Part shown: piece after piece, positions 32,311 through 41,427 of the stretch
Position numbering within the stretch: position 1 is the stretch's first letter
Layout: each line of letters begins with the position of its first letter
Origin: Haemophilus parainfluenzae
GTDB taxonomy: Bacteria > Pseudomonadota > Gammaproteobacteria > Enterobacterales > Pasteurellaceae
Assembly (NCBI RefSeq): GCF_900450995.1
Contig: NZ_UGHY01000002.1
Coordinates: 1,607,001-1,671,000 of the forward strand
DNA: 64,000 nt
Direction of reading: 5' to 3'
Made by a program: the position numbers and the translations under genes
Notes under the pieces: generated by a model
The model's database searches: none
What the model was told of the DNA's origin: nothing
The model's input: only the letters and a program-made list of their open reading frames with translations

Positions 32311-32336
32311 CAGTCTAACTTTTTGGGGTCAGATCA
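32311..32336 (-). repeat. Right terminal inverted repeat of the IS3 element
   Basis: 26 bp, complement of the left end with mismatches; followed by the ATT duplication and AACCGCTCTTTTTT, the other half of the terminator palindrome. Confidence 0.85.
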
Positions 32337-32354
32337 ATTAACCGCTCTTTTTTA

Positions 32355-33569
32355 TTATTGCTGATAAGTTTCTAAGAATCGAGCCAGTTTGCCAATCGCT
32401 TCTTCTAATTGGCCTGTATAAGGGAGTGTCACGACACGGAAGTGATCCGGTGAGTGCCAGTTAAAGCCTTTACCATGTACCAAAAGCACTTTCTCTTTAC
32501 GTAATAAATCGAGCACAAATTTTTCATCACTATGAATGTTGAATTTTTGGATATCGAGTTTCGGGAACATATACATTGCTCCCATTGGTTTTACGCAGCT
32601 AATACCAGGGATTTGAGTGAGCAACTCGTAGGCTTTATTACGTTGCTCAAGTAAACGACCGCCAGGTTGAATAAATTCATTAATGCTTTGATAGCCACCT
32701 AATGCCGTTTGAATGGCGTGCTGCATTGGTACGTTTGCACATAAACGCATAGATGCCAGCATATCTAGGCCTTCAATATAGCCTTTGGCATGTTGTTTCG
32801 GCCCATTTAAAATCATCCAACCTTGGCGGAAACCCGCAACACGATAAGCTTTTGATAAACCATTGAATGTAATCGTTAATACATCTGGTGCAAGGGCGGC
32901 GATATGATGGTGGATAGCACCATCGTAGAGAATTTTGTCATAAATTTCATCCGCAAAAATAATCAGATTATTTTCACGTGCAACTTGGATAATTTCTTCG
33001 AGTAATGCTTTACTGTATACCGCACCAGTCGGGTTATTTGGGTTGATCACCACGATAGCTTTGGTTTTGGCATTGACTTTCGCGCGAATATCATCAATAG
33101 CAGGGAACCAGCCTGCTTCTTCATCACATAAATAATGTACCGCTTTTCCGCCAGAAAGCGTCACCGCAGCTGTCCATAACGGATAATCTGGCATTGGGAC
33201 TAATACCTCATCACCATCATTAAGAAGGGCTTGCATTGACATGGTAATCAATTCAGATACACCATTCCCGATGTATACATCGTTTACCGTTGCATCATAG
33301 ATGCCTTTTGATTGGTAGTATTGCACGATAGCTTTACGTGCAGAATACAAGCCTTTAGAGTCGCAATAACCTTGTGCAGAAGGTAAATTACGGATGACAT
33401 CTACTAAAATTTCATCTGGCGCTTCAAAGCCAAATGGGGCAGGGTTACCGATATTCAGTTTTAAGATTTTGTTGCCTTCTTCTTCTAGGCGTAAAGCTTC
33501 TTTGTGAACCGGTCCGCGAATATCGTAGCAAACGTGTTCTAATTTGTCTGATTTTGGAAATGAGCGCAT
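32355..33569 (-). CDS. alaA: Alanine-synthesising glutamate-pyruvate aminotransferase AlaA
   Basis: A 404-residue PLP aminotransferase of fold type I, matching E. coli AlaA (405 residues). Start MRSFPKSDKLEHVCYDIRGPVHKEA chosen over an ATG three codons upstream (MLLM). The PLP-Lys is in TFNGLSKAYRVAGFRQGW (about 240), with NPNNPTGAVYS and FADEIYDKILYDG conserved upstream. It makes alanine from pyruvate with glutamate. It is divergent from menF and convergent with the lipid operon. Confidence 0.93.
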   Translation of the reverse strand: MRSFPKSDKLEHVCYDIRGPVHKEALRLEEEGNKILKLNIGNPAPFGFEAPDEILVDVIRNLPSAQGYCDSKGLYSARKAIVQYYQSKGIYDATVNDVYIGNGVSELITMSMQALLNDGDEVLVPMPDYPLWTAAVTLSGGKAVHYLCDEEAGWFPAIDDIRAKVNAKTKAIVVINPNNPTGAVYSKALLEEIIQVARENNLIIFADEIYDKILYDGAIHHHIAALAPDVLTITFNGLSKAYRVAGFRQGWMILNGPKQHAKGYIEGLDMLASMRLCANVPMQHAIQTALGGYQSINEFIQPGGRLLEQRNKAYELLTQIPGISCVKPMGAMYMFPKLDIQKFNIHSDEKFVLDLLRKEKVLLVHGKGFNWHSPDHFRVVTLPYTGQLEEAIGKLARFLETYQQ

Positions 33570-33724
33570 TAATAACATCCTATGATAATTAGATTTTCAT
33601 TCAAAAAATTATGTCTAATTTACGCTTAAATTCTTATCTTGAAAAGATTTAATAAAAAAATTTTTTGAATGTATTAAAGTGCGGTAGAATATAAGCTAAT
33701 TTTTTGTGTATTTTATTATTTTTC

Positions 33725-35005
33725 ATGGGCCCTTTAGAACAAGCTAAATCTGCGCTAATTCGCCAATTTGACGCTTTGGCAACAACGGAGCAGCAAGCAT
33801 CTATTGTACATCTTCAAACGAAGGTGGAATCGGATGTTGATCTTTTGGCATGGATGAAAGGGCAGTCAGTCTATCCGCAATTTTATTTGCGTTTTCGTGA
33901 TGAAGCTAAAACCGTCGCTGCCGTGGGTAAAGTGCGGTCATTTTCAGATGTGAATTTGGCACAGCAATTTATTCAAGAGCACGGTTTCCCTTTAGTGGGC
34001 GGTTTACAGTTCCAAGGTGAAAGTCAGTTTATTTTGCCTCAAGTTTTAATTGAACAGCAAAATGGTGAGACAGTAGTTTCTGTTTTTGTTGAAACAAATA
34101 AGCTTGATTCAGCAAAAGTGGTTCTAAATTCATTTGAAAAAACGACCGCACTTTTACCCCTCAATCAATTAACCATCGAAAACGTAGAGCCAAAAGCGAA
34201 TCAAGGCACTTGGTGTGATTGGGTCAACCAAGCACTTACCCAAATTCGACAAGGGGAATTAACCAAGCTCGTCTTAGCAAATGAAACAGTGTTTCGTATT
34301 CAAGGTGAGTTAAACGGAAAAGATTTTCTTGCGGCAAGCCAAGCAAAAAATAGCGGTTGTTACCATTTTCTATGGGCAGATAACGCCCAAAACTGTTTTG
34401 TGGGCTCAACACCAGAACGCCTGTTTGCACGAGATAATCGCCAGTTATTTACGGAGGCCCTTGCGGGCACAGCGCCTGTTAGTGATAATCCGAGTGAAAA
34501 TGATGAACGTGCGAATTGGCTGTTAAATGATGAAAAAAACCTCAATGAAAACTGGTTGGTAGTTGAGGATATTTCACAAAATATCAGTCACTTAGTGGAA
34601 CAAATTACTGTTGATGATGTCGCATTAAAGTCATTACGCAAAGTGCAGCATTTGATTCGAAAAATGCAAGCAGAATTGACCGCACTTTGTACGGATGCCG
34701 ATTTACTGAAGGCGATTCATCCAACGGCGGCTGTATCAGGCTTACCACAGCAGCAAGCAAAGAAAGCCTTGGCTGAAATCGAAACTTTTGATCGTCGTTG
34801 GTATGCCGGTACATTAGGCATGATGAGTCAACATCTTTCAGAATTTTGCGTCACCATTCGTTCGGCTTTTATTGAAGAAAACCGAGTGCGTGTATTTGCT
34901 GGAGCCGGTATTGTGGAAGGCTCACAACCTGTAGAAGAATGGTTAGAAATTGAACGTAAAGCGGCAGGGCTCATTTCCTTGTTTGCAGAGAATAACGGAG
35001 AATAA
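33725..35005 (+). CDS. menF: Isochorismate synthase MenF
   Basis: A 426-residue chorismate-utilising enzyme converting chorismate to isochorismate, the first step of menaquinone synthesis. ATG (MGPLEQAKSAL) chosen; an in-frame TTG lies seven codons upstream. Conserved segments are KLVLANETVFRI, CFVGSTPERLFARDNRQLFTEALAGT, HPTAAVSGLPQ and the C-terminal VRVFAGAGIVEGSQPVEEWLEI, with Mg-binding glutamates. It contains three USS copies. menD follows 5 bases later. Confidence 0.94.
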   Translation: MGPLEQAKSALIRQFDALATTEQQASIVHLQTKVESDVDLLAWMKGQSVYPQFYLRFRDEAKTVAAVGKVRSFSDVNLAQQFIQEHGFPLVGGLQFQGESQFILPQVLIEQQNGETVVSVFVETNKLDSAKVVLNSFEKTTALLPLNQLTIENVEPKANQGTWCDWVNQALTQIRQGELTKLVLANETVFRIQGELNGKDFLAASQAKNSGCYHFLWADNAQNCFVGSTPERLFARDNRQLFTEALAGTAPVSDNPSENDERANWLLNDEKNLNENWLVVEDISQNISHLVEQITVDDVALKSLRKVQHLIRKMQAELTALCTDADLLKAIHPTAAVSGLPQQQAKKALAEIETFDRRWYAGTLGMMSQHLSEFCVTIRSAFIEENRVRVFAGAGIVEGSQPVEEWLEIERKAAGLISLFAENNGE

Positions 35006-35010
35006 GAAGA

Positions 35011-36717
35011 ATGTCTGTAAGCGTATTTAATCGTTGTTGGTCAAAAGTGATCTTAGAAACCTTGGTTCGCCAAGGAGTGAGTCACTTTTGTATTGCGCCT
35101 GGTTCTCGCTCAACACCTTTAACGCTAGAAGCTGTGCGTTTACAAAATGCCTCTCGAGCAACTTGCCATAGTCATTTTGATGAGCGTGGCTTAGGCTTTT
35201 TTGCCTTGGGGATTGCAAAATCCACACAAGCACCTGTTGCTGTGATTGTAACCTCAGGCACTGCTGCAGCAAATTTATATCCAGCGATTATTGAAGCTCG
35301 CCAAACAGGCGTGAATTTAATTATTCTTACTGCCGATCGACCACCTGAATTGTGGGAATGTGGTGCGAATCAAGCGATCGTGCAACAAAATATGTTTGCT
35401 GATTACCCAGTGGCAAGTGTCAATTTACCGAAACCTCAAGCCGATTATGGGGCAAAATGGTTAATTTCTACGTTAGAACAAGCATGTTATAAACAAAAGC
35501 AACAACCAGGCGTGGTGCATATCAACGTACCTTTTGCAGAGCCACTTTATAATGCGCAAGAACAAGAAATTGACGGTCATCCGTGGTTAATGCCAATTCA
35601 ACGTTGGTTAAGTCAGCCTAAAAATTGGGTTGATCATCAGCCATTACAACAAGAAGTGTTGATGCACGAGAATTGGGATACTTGGCGTACGAAACGTGGT
35701 GTCATTGTGGCTGGTCAATTAACGCCTGAACAAGCAATGGGGATTAACTCGTGGGCAAATACCATGGGCTGGATTTTGCTGACGGATATTCAATCTGGTG
35801 TCGAGCCACTTACCCCTTATGCAGATATTTGGCTAGCAAATCAAACTGTGAAGCAAAAATTACTTCAAGCAGATATCGTAATCCAATTTGGTTCTCGTTT
35901 TATCAGTAAACGTATTAATCAATTCTTAGCGGAATTCCAAGGCGAATTTTGGGTGGTGGAGCAAAGTCAAAATGCAGTCGATCCAAATCACCATACGCAA
36001 ACTCGCTTTAACGCCAAAGCACATCATTGGTTGCGTGCACATCCGCCATTGCGTCAAAAACCTTGGTTACTCGAGCCACTTGCGCTTTCAAAATTCTGTG
36101 CAACCTTTATCGAACAACAAGTCGGTGGTAATCTTAATGAAGCCTCACTAGCACATCATATTGAGCGTGTTTTACCTTACAACGGTATTCTGTTCTTAGG
36201 AAATAGCCTTTTTGTAAGATTGGTTGATGCGTTAACGAAACTACCAGAAGGGTATCCAATTTTCACCAACCGTGGTGCAAGCGGGATTGATGGCTTATTA
36301 GCCACGGCTGCAGGTATTGGTATCGGCGCCGATCAGCCAGTGGTAGCCATGATTGGTGATACGTCAACACTTTATGATTTGAACTCTTTAGCCTTATTTA
36401 AGAATGTCACTCAACCGACTATTATTTTTGTGATTAATAATAATGGCGGTGCAATCTTTGATATGTTGCCGGTGGATGAAGAGGTGAAAGAGCAATTCTA
36501 TCGTTTGCCACATAATGGCGATTTCTCTCAAGTCGCCGCAATGTTTGGTTTAAAATATGCTTTACCTTACACCTGGGCAGATTTAAGCTCAGTGTTAAAA
36601 CAAGCTTATACTCGCCGCCGTGCTACGCTCATTGAGATAAAAACAAACCCTAGCGATGGCAGTGCAACTTATAAGCGCTTGATTGAACAAATCAGCCACG
36701 CCGTGGTTGGTGAATAA
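35011..36717 (+). CDS. menD: SEPHCHC synthase MenD
   Basis: A 568-residue thiamine diphosphate enzyme that joins 2-oxoglutarate and isochorismate. The N-terminal domain has FCIAPGSRSTPLTLEA and SHFDERGLGFFALG with the cofactor Glu; the C-terminal ThDP-binding motif is MIGDTSTLYDLNSLALF...IFVINNNGGAIFDMLP. Length is normal. A hairpin in the 45-base gap to menH may set relative expression. Confidence 0.96.
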   Translation: MSVSVFNRCWSKVILETLVRQGVSHFCIAPGSRSTPLTLEAVRLQNASRATCHSHFDERGLGFFALGIAKSTQAPVAVIVTSGTAAANLYPAIIEARQTGVNLIILTADRPPELWECGANQAIVQQNMFADYPVASVNLPKPQADYGAKWLISTLEQACYKQKQQPGVVHINVPFAEPLYNAQEQEIDGHPWLMPIQRWLSQPKNWVDHQPLQQEVLMHENWDTWRTKRGVIVAGQLTPEQAMGINSWANTMGWILLTDIQSGVEPLTPYADIWLANQTVKQKLLQADIVIQFGSRFISKRINQFLAEFQGEFWVVEQSQNAVDPNHHTQTRFNAKAHHWLRAHPPLRQKPWLLEPLALSKFCATFIEQQVGGNLNEASLAHHIERVLPYNGILFLGNSLFVRLVDALTKLPEGYPIFTNRGASGIDGLLATAAGIGIGADQPVVAMIGDTSTLYDLNSLALFKNVTQPTIIFVINNNGGAIFDMLPVDEEVKEQFYRLPHNGDFSQVAAMFGLKYALPYTWADLSSVLKQAYTRRRATLIEIKTNPSDGSATYKRLIEQISHAVVGE

Positions 36718-36724
36718 TTCATTT

Positions 36725-36744
36725 CCCCTCTTAAATCAGAGGGG
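36725..36744 (+). terminator. Hairpin between menD and menH
   Basis: Stem CCCCTCT / AGAGGGG with a 6-base loop, starting 8 bases after the menD stop codon and followed by ATTTCTTTATATGG. The weak T-run suggests partial termination. Confidence 0.5.
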
Positions 36745-36762
36745 ATTTCTTTATATGGCATT

Positions 36763-37506
36763 ATGATGAATCTTATCTTCCTCCACGGCTTACTTGGTAC
36801 AAAATCGGACTGGCAAAAAGTCATCGAAAATCTACCGCACTTTCATTGTCTCTCTCTCGATTTACCGTTTCATGGAGAGAATAAAACTGTAGCGGTTGAA
36901 GATTTTGAGCAAACGGCCCAATTTCTTGAAAGCCAAATACAAAGTCTCATAAAAGATGAACCTTATATCCTGATCGGTTATTCACTTGGTGGGCGAGTCG
37001 CACAATATTATGCAATACATGCTCAAGTGCAAAGAGGCAATTTACAAGCAGTGATTTTAGAAGGGGCGAATTTAGGTTTGCAGTCTGAGCAAGAAAAACA
37101 AAGTCGTTTAGTTAATGACAAAATGTGGGCTAAGCGTTTTTTCCATGAACCCCCTGAAGCCGTACTCGAAGATTGGTATCAACAACCCGTCTTTTCTCAT
37201 TTGAATGAACAACAACGCAAAGCATTAATTGAAAAGAGAAAAGTCAATTGTGGGGCAAATATAGGCAATATGTTATTAGCCACTAGCCTTGCCAAACAGC
37301 CTGATTTTCGAGAGAAAGTGCGGTCAAGTTTGCTGCCATTTTTTTATTTTTGTGGTGAACGAGATCAGAAGTTTCGCCAAATGGCAGAGGCTCATCAACT
37401 TGATTTAACGATTATTCCTAATGCTGGTCATAATGCACATTTAGAAAACCCAACATATTTTGCTGAAAAAATCGAAAATATCGTATTAAAAATTGCTCAA
37501 CCTTAA
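36763..37506 (+). CDS. menH: SHCHC synthase MenH (alpha/beta hydrolase)
   Basis: A 247-residue alpha/beta hydrolase that removes pyruvate from SEPHCHC in menaquinone synthesis. The oxyanion region HGLLGTKSDW (about 8-18), nucleophile elbow GYSLGGRVA (Ser near 87), and late His in NAGHNAHLENP (about 226) fit MenH. Start may be the second of two adjacent ATGs. It lies after menD, the typical menF-menD-menH order. A USS is present near 37317. Confidence 0.92.
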   Translation: MMNLIFLHGLLGTKSDWQKVIENLPHFHCLSLDLPFHGENKTVAVEDFEQTAQFLESQIQSLIKDEPYILIGYSLGGRVAQYYAIHAQVQRGNLQAVILEGANLGLQSEQEKQSRLVNDKMWAKRFFHEPPEAVLEDWYQQPVFSHLNEQQRKALIEKRKVNCGANIGNMLLATSLAKQPDFREKVRSSLLPFFYFCGERDQKFRQMAEAHQLDLTIIPNAGHNAHLENPTYFAEKIENIVLKIAQP

Positions 37507-37559
37507 GGGAAATGCTAGGATTTAGCCCTTTCATTTTATTTGACTCTTAAGGAAGCAAA

Positions 37560-38876
37560 ATGTCCTCACAACTTCGTAATGATCCATTTAAGGTTGCTTT
37601 GGCATCCATGGTGGGTACTGCAATTGAATTCTTTGATTATTATATCTATGCCGCTGCGGCAGTATTAGTTTTTAACACGCAATTCTTCCAGAGCGGTGAT
37701 CCGCTTTCAGATGATTTACTTTCTCTTTCCACATTAGCCTTAGCGTTCTTTGCTCGTCCAATTGGCTCTGCTTTATTTGGGCATTTCGGTGATAAGATCG
37801 GTCGTAAGAAAACCTTGGTCGCCTCTTTGGTTTTAATGGGGGGCTCTACGGTTATTATCGGCTTGTTGCCGACTTATTCTCAAATTGGTATTTGGGCACC
37901 GATTTTGTTATGTATCTGCCGCGTCGGTCAAGGTATTGGCCTTGGTGGTGAATGGGGTGGCGCCGCTTTAGTGGCAACAGAAAATGCACCAGAAGGAAAA
38001 CGTGCTTGGTATGGTACATTCCCTCAATTAGGTGCGCCAATTGGTTTATTTGTGGCTAATGCGACCTTCTTCTTAGTGAGCTATTTCTGGGGCCAGCAAG
38101 CCCTTGTTGAGTGGGCGTGGCGTATTCCATTTATCTCTTCTTTAGCCTTAGTTTTAGTTGGGTTATATGTTCGTTTAACCTTACATGAAAGCCATGTGTT
38201 CATTGAAGCAGAAGAAAAAGGGAAAAAATTAAAAGCACCGGTGAGTGTGGTATTCACTAAACACTTTAAACCAATGGTGATTGGTACCTTTATTATGGTG
38301 GCAACCTATTCCTTGTTCTATATTATGACCGCCTTTGCACAAGCGTATTCTCGCACACCGTCAACCCTTTCAGAAGCGGGTTATCCAATGGGGTTAGGCA
38401 TTCCTGCCAATACCTTCACGGGATTACTTTTAATAAGCGCGATTGTTTTTGCGATTTTTATCAGTATTTCAGGCCTTTATGCAGATAAAATTGGTCGCCG
38501 TAAATGGTTGATTTGGACAACGGTCAGCATTTTAATTTTCGCGTTATGTATGCCATTATTCCTTGGAAATGGCACACCAACCTCCGTATTTGCTTTCTTG
38601 GTAATTGGTATGGCATTAATGGGCATGACATTTGGCCCAATGGCAGCGTTATTGCCTGAATTATTCCCAACAGAAGTGCGTTATTCTGGGGCTTCTTTAG
38701 CTTACAACATTGCATCGATTATCGGGGCTACCATTGCAGCAATGATTTCATTAAAAATCAATGCTCTCTATGGCTTAATGGGCGTGGGGATTTATTTAGC
38801 CATTAATGCATTTTTAACCTTGTTAGCATTATTAGCCTCAAAAGAAACGAAAAACGTCGATTTAACGCAAATCTAG
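37560..38876 (+). CDS. MHS-family major facilitator transporter
   Basis: A 438-residue, 12-helix transporter of the metabolite:H+ symporter (ProP/ShiA/YhjE-like) group. The MFS A-motif GHFGDKIGRKKTL lies at about 77 and its repeat GLYADKIGRRKWL at about 308. Also seen are GTAIEFFDYYIYA and GGEWGGAALVATENAPEGKRAWYG, typical of MHS members. The substrate cannot be told from sequence. A homologue sits beside the men genes in H. influenzae. It has its own terminator. Confidence 0.88.
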   Translation: MSSQLRNDPFKVALASMVGTAIEFFDYYIYAAAAVLVFNTQFFQSGDPLSDDLLSLSTLALAFFARPIGSALFGHFGDKIGRKKTLVASLVLMGGSTVIIGLLPTYSQIGIWAPILLCICRVGQGIGLGGEWGGAALVATENAPEGKRAWYGTFPQLGAPIGLFVANATFFLVSYFWGQQALVEWAWRIPFISSLALVLVGLYVRLTLHESHVFIEAEEKGKKLKAPVSVVFTKHFKPMVIGTFIMVATYSLFYIMTAFAQAYSRTPSTLSEAGYPMGLGIPANTFTGLLLISAIVFAIFISISGLYADKIGRRKWLIWTTVSILIFALCMPLFLGNGTPTSVFAFLVIGMALMGMTFGPMAALLPELFPTEVRYSGASLAYNIASIIGATIAAMISLKINALYGLMGVGIYLAINAFLTLLALLASKETKNVDLTQI

Positions 38877-38894
38877 CGACAAATCGATAATGAT

Positions 38895-38921
38895 AAAGCT
38901 GATGTGGATAACATCAGCTTT
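38895..38921 (+). terminator. Terminator after the MHS transporter
   Basis: Perfect stem AAAGCTGATGT / ACATCAGCTTT with loop GGATA and a T-run, 18 bases after the stop codon. Confidence 0.88.
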
Positions 38922-38943
38922 TTTATTTATTGAAAGTAAGCAA

Positions 38944-38968
38944 TAAAAAAGAGCGTATTGCTACGCTC
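38944..38968 (-). terminator. Terminator after the MetE-like gene
   Basis: On the minus strand GAGCGTA-GCAA-TACGCTC is followed by TTTTTTATT, 48 bases after the stop codon of the gene ending at 39017. Confidence 0.75.
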
Positions 38969-39016
38969 TCAGCCTATAAAAGTACGGTTTAAAAACAGTA
39001 TGTTTTATGAAAAGAA

Positions 39017-40111
39017 TTAATCTTCACCCCATACTTCTTTAGCAATTTCTTCAACATAACGGACTTTTGTCCATTGTTGCGCTTCCGTCATGATATTCCC
39101 TTCTTCTGTTGACGCAAAACCACATTGTGGGCTTAAGCAAAGCTGCTCAAGTGGAACATATTGAGCCGCTTCTTTAATGCGTGCTTTAATAGCTGCTTTA
39201 TCTTCTAATTCAGGGAATTTTGAACTGATTAAACCTAATACAACACGGCCTTTGTGTGGATTATTGGCAAAATGTTTTAATGGTTCAAATCCACCAGAAC
39301 GTTCGTCATCATATTCTAGGAAGTAGCCATCGTATTGGGTTTGGCCGAATAACGCATCCGCAATAGGATCGTATGCACCGGTTAATAAATAAGTTGAACG
39401 GAAATTGCCACGACAAACATGCGTTGTGATAACCATATCTGCTGGTTTAGCAGCTAATACTACTCGAATATTTTCAAGCGCCTGTGCTTTATCTGCTTCA
39501 AATTCTGGTTTTAAGTGATTGTTACAGAGTGAACCCCAATATACATCATCAAATTGTAAATAACGACAGCCCGCATCATAGAAGGCTTTAATCGCATCTT
39601 TATACGCTTGTTGAACATCTTTGGCAAATTCTGCACGTGTCGCATAAACGCCTGTATCCCATTGGATTGGATACATTAATTGATTCGGACTAGGGATGGT
39701 ATATTTTACGACGCCACGATCCCCAACAATATCTTTTAATTTTTTGAAATGTTCGATAAATGGATGGTTTGGATTCCAAGAGACTTTACCGCAGCAGCGA
39801 GTATTGTAAGGTTTGGTTTCCACGCCATTAAATTTATAACCGTGTTCAGGGTGATAACCTTCGATGCCATTTAGGTTTTCTAAGAAATCAATATGCCAAA
39901 ATGCACGACGATATTCCCCATCTGTGATCACTTGAATACCGGCATTTAACTGTGCTTGTACTAATTTAGCAATTTCTTGATCTTCAACTTCCGTTAATTG
40001 TTCACGAGAAAGTCCGCCTGCTGCAAATTTTGCACGGGCTTCTTTTAAAGGTTGAGAACGTAAATATGAGCTCACAGTATCAGCGTGGAAGGGAAGTGTT
40101 TTTGATGTCAT
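39017..40111 (-). CDS. MetE C-terminal-like methyltransferase (YxjG/YxjH type)
   Basis: A 364-residue protein of the cobalamin-independent methionine synthase superfamily, consisting only of the catalytic half. The zinc ligands fit His and Cys of TTHVCRGNFRS (about 235), Glu of YFLEYDDERSGGFEPL (about 264) and Cys of LSPQCGFAS (about 330). The N-terminal ITDGEYRRAFWHIDFL segment is family-specific. It probably moves a methyl group to homocysteine or a related thiol, but the donor is unknown. It stands alone with its own promoter and terminator. Confidence 0.85.
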   Translation of the reverse strand: MTSKTLPFHADTVSSYLRSQPLKEARAKFAAGGLSREQLTEVEDQEIAKLVQAQLNAGIQVITDGEYRRAFWHIDFLENLNGIEGYHPEHGYKFNGVETKPYNTRCCGKVSWNPNHPFIEHFKKLKDIVGDRGVVKYTIPSPNQLMYPIQWDTGVYATRAEFAKDVQQAYKDAIKAFYDAGCRYLQFDDVYWGSLCNNHLKPEFEADKAQALENIRVVLAAKPADMVITTHVCRGNFRSTYLLTGAYDPIADALFGQTQYDGYFLEYDDERSGGFEPLKHFANNPHKGRVVLGLISSKFPELEDKAAIKARIKEAAQYVPLEQLCLSPQCGFASTEEGNIMTEAQQWTKVRYVEEIAKEVWGED

Positions 40112-40144
40112 GTTTATATCCTTCTTTTTTATTTTCGTGTGATG

Positions 40145-40173
40145 ATTTTAACGTAAGGATATTTCATGATCAA
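40145..40173 (-). promoter_or_regulatory. Sigma70-like promoter of the MetE-like gene
   Basis: -35 TTGATC (40173-40168) and -10 TAAAAT (40150-40145) with a 17-base spacer. An 11-bp palindrome TTCATGATGAA at 40190-40200 lies just upstream and could be a regulator site. Confidence 0.55.
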
Positions 40174-40221
40174 AGTAATGATTTTTTCATTCATGATGAA
40201 AATAATTAATGCAGATAAAGA

Positions 40222-41424
40222 TTAACTTTCAGCAATCCCCATTGCACAAACAGCAGCCGAACTCCATGCCCATTGGAAATTGTAGCCGCCTAACCAACCG
40301 ACAACATCGAGCACTTCACCGATAAAATAGAGACCTTTAATCTTTGTCGCCTCCATAGTTTTAGATGAGATCTCATGAGTATCGACCCCCCCCATTGTGA
40401 CTTCAGCCGTGCGGTAGCCCTCAGTGCCATTAGGAATGAATTGCCAATTGTGGATTAAATTCTCTAAACTTTCTAACCGCACTTTACTTAAGTTCGCAAT
40501 CACTTCATCTTGAATCAAGTCTTGTTCTAACCAAAGCTCGACTAATTTTTTCGGTAATAAGCGACTTAATACGGTTTTTAACTGCAATTTTGGCGAAGAT
40601 TGACGCATCTCATCTAGGTGATGTCGAATATTGTTATAAGGCAATAAATCTAAATGAATGCTTTCACCAGGTTGCCAATAATTGGATATTTGTAAAATAG
40701 CAGGGCCTGATAAGCCACGATGGGTAAACAGCATTTGATGAGTAAAGGTTTTGTGCTGATTCGTTGCAGCCACATCTAATGAAACGCCAGAGAGTGCCGA
40801 GTAGAATTTTTCACTTTCTCGCCACGTGAATGGCACAAGACTTGCTCGCGGAGGAATCACATTTAACCCAAATTGTTCTGCAATTTGATAGCCAAAAGGC
40901 GAAGCGCCTAAGCCAGGCATAGAGAGCCCGCCCGTGGCAATAATCAAATTTTGGCATTGCCATTCAACTGTATTTACCTTTAATTTGAACCGTGCATTAG
41001 GGATATTTTCAATGGCCTCAATATCACTGACTTCGCTTCGTAGTTGAATGCTGACACCGTATTTGTCACATTCGGCTCCGAGCATCTTCACAATATCTTC
41101 TGCGCCATTATCACAAAATAACTGACCTAATTCTTTTTCGTGGTAAGGGATGCCGTACTCAGCGACTAAAGCAATGAAGTCCCATTGTGTATAACGTTTT
41201 AAGGCAGATTTGACGAAATGTTTATTTTGGCTGATATAACGGCCAGATGTGATTTCCATATTGGTGAAATTACAGAATCCACCGCCAGACATTAAAATTT
41301 TTCGACCAATTTTCTTACCGTTATCAAAAATGGTGGCTTGTTTGCCCAGCTTGCCTAACTGTGCGGCACAAAATAAGCCGGCAGCACCGGCTCCAATAAT
41401 GATATTTTCTGAATAATGAGACAT
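40222..41424 (-). CDS. BaiN/YhiN (HI0933)-family FAD-dependent oxidoreductase
   Basis: A 400-residue flavoprotein of the HI0933-like family. Dinucleotide-binding motif IIGAGAAGLFCAAQLGKLG at about 8-27, SGGGFCNFTN at about 46, ATGGLSMPGLGASPFGY near 165, and the C-terminal GLYFIGEVLDVVGWLGGYNFQWAWSSA. The physiological reaction of this branch is unclear. Its stop lies on the side away from the nrf/ccm genes, 3 bases after the ccmH-like gene start side; spacing (3 bases) suggests transcription with the upstream nitrite-reductase assembly genes or simply close packing. Confidence 0.87.
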   Translation of the reverse strand: MSHYSENIIIGAGAAGLFCAAQLGKLGKQATIFDNGKKIGRKILMSGGGFCNFTNMEITSGRYISQNKHFVKSALKRYTQWDFIALVAEYGIPYHEKELGQLFCDNGAEDIVKMLGAECDKYGVSIQLRSEVSDIEAIENIPNARFKLKVNTVEWQCQNLIIATGGLSMPGLGASPFGYQIAEQFGLNVIPPRASLVPFTWRESEKFYSALSGVSLDVAATNQHKTFTHQMLFTHRGLSGPAILQISNYWQPGESIHLDLLPYNNIRHHLDEMRQSSPKLQLKTVLSRLLPKKLVELWLEQDLIQDEVIANLSKVRLESLENLIHNWQFIPNGTEGYRTAEVTMGGVDTHEISSKTMEATKIKGLYFIGEVLDVVGWLGGYNFQWAWSSAAVCAMGIAES

Positions 41425-41427
41425 AGC

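Larger units (their letters stand above)
31093..32336 (+). mobile_element. IS3-family insertion sequence, 1244 bp, probably inactive
   Basis: Bounded by 26-bp imperfect inverted repeats, TGATCTGCACCCCAAAAGTT at 31093 and the complement of TGATCTGACCCCAAAAAGTT ending at 32336. A 3-bp target duplication ATT lies at 31090-31092 and 32337-32339, the size usual for IS3. It carries orfA and orfB in the -1 relation of IS3 elements. orfA holds an in-frame amber codon, so transposition should be lost. An uptake sequence inside orfB (about 31728) suggests long residence in Pasteurellaceae. Confidence 0.92.
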
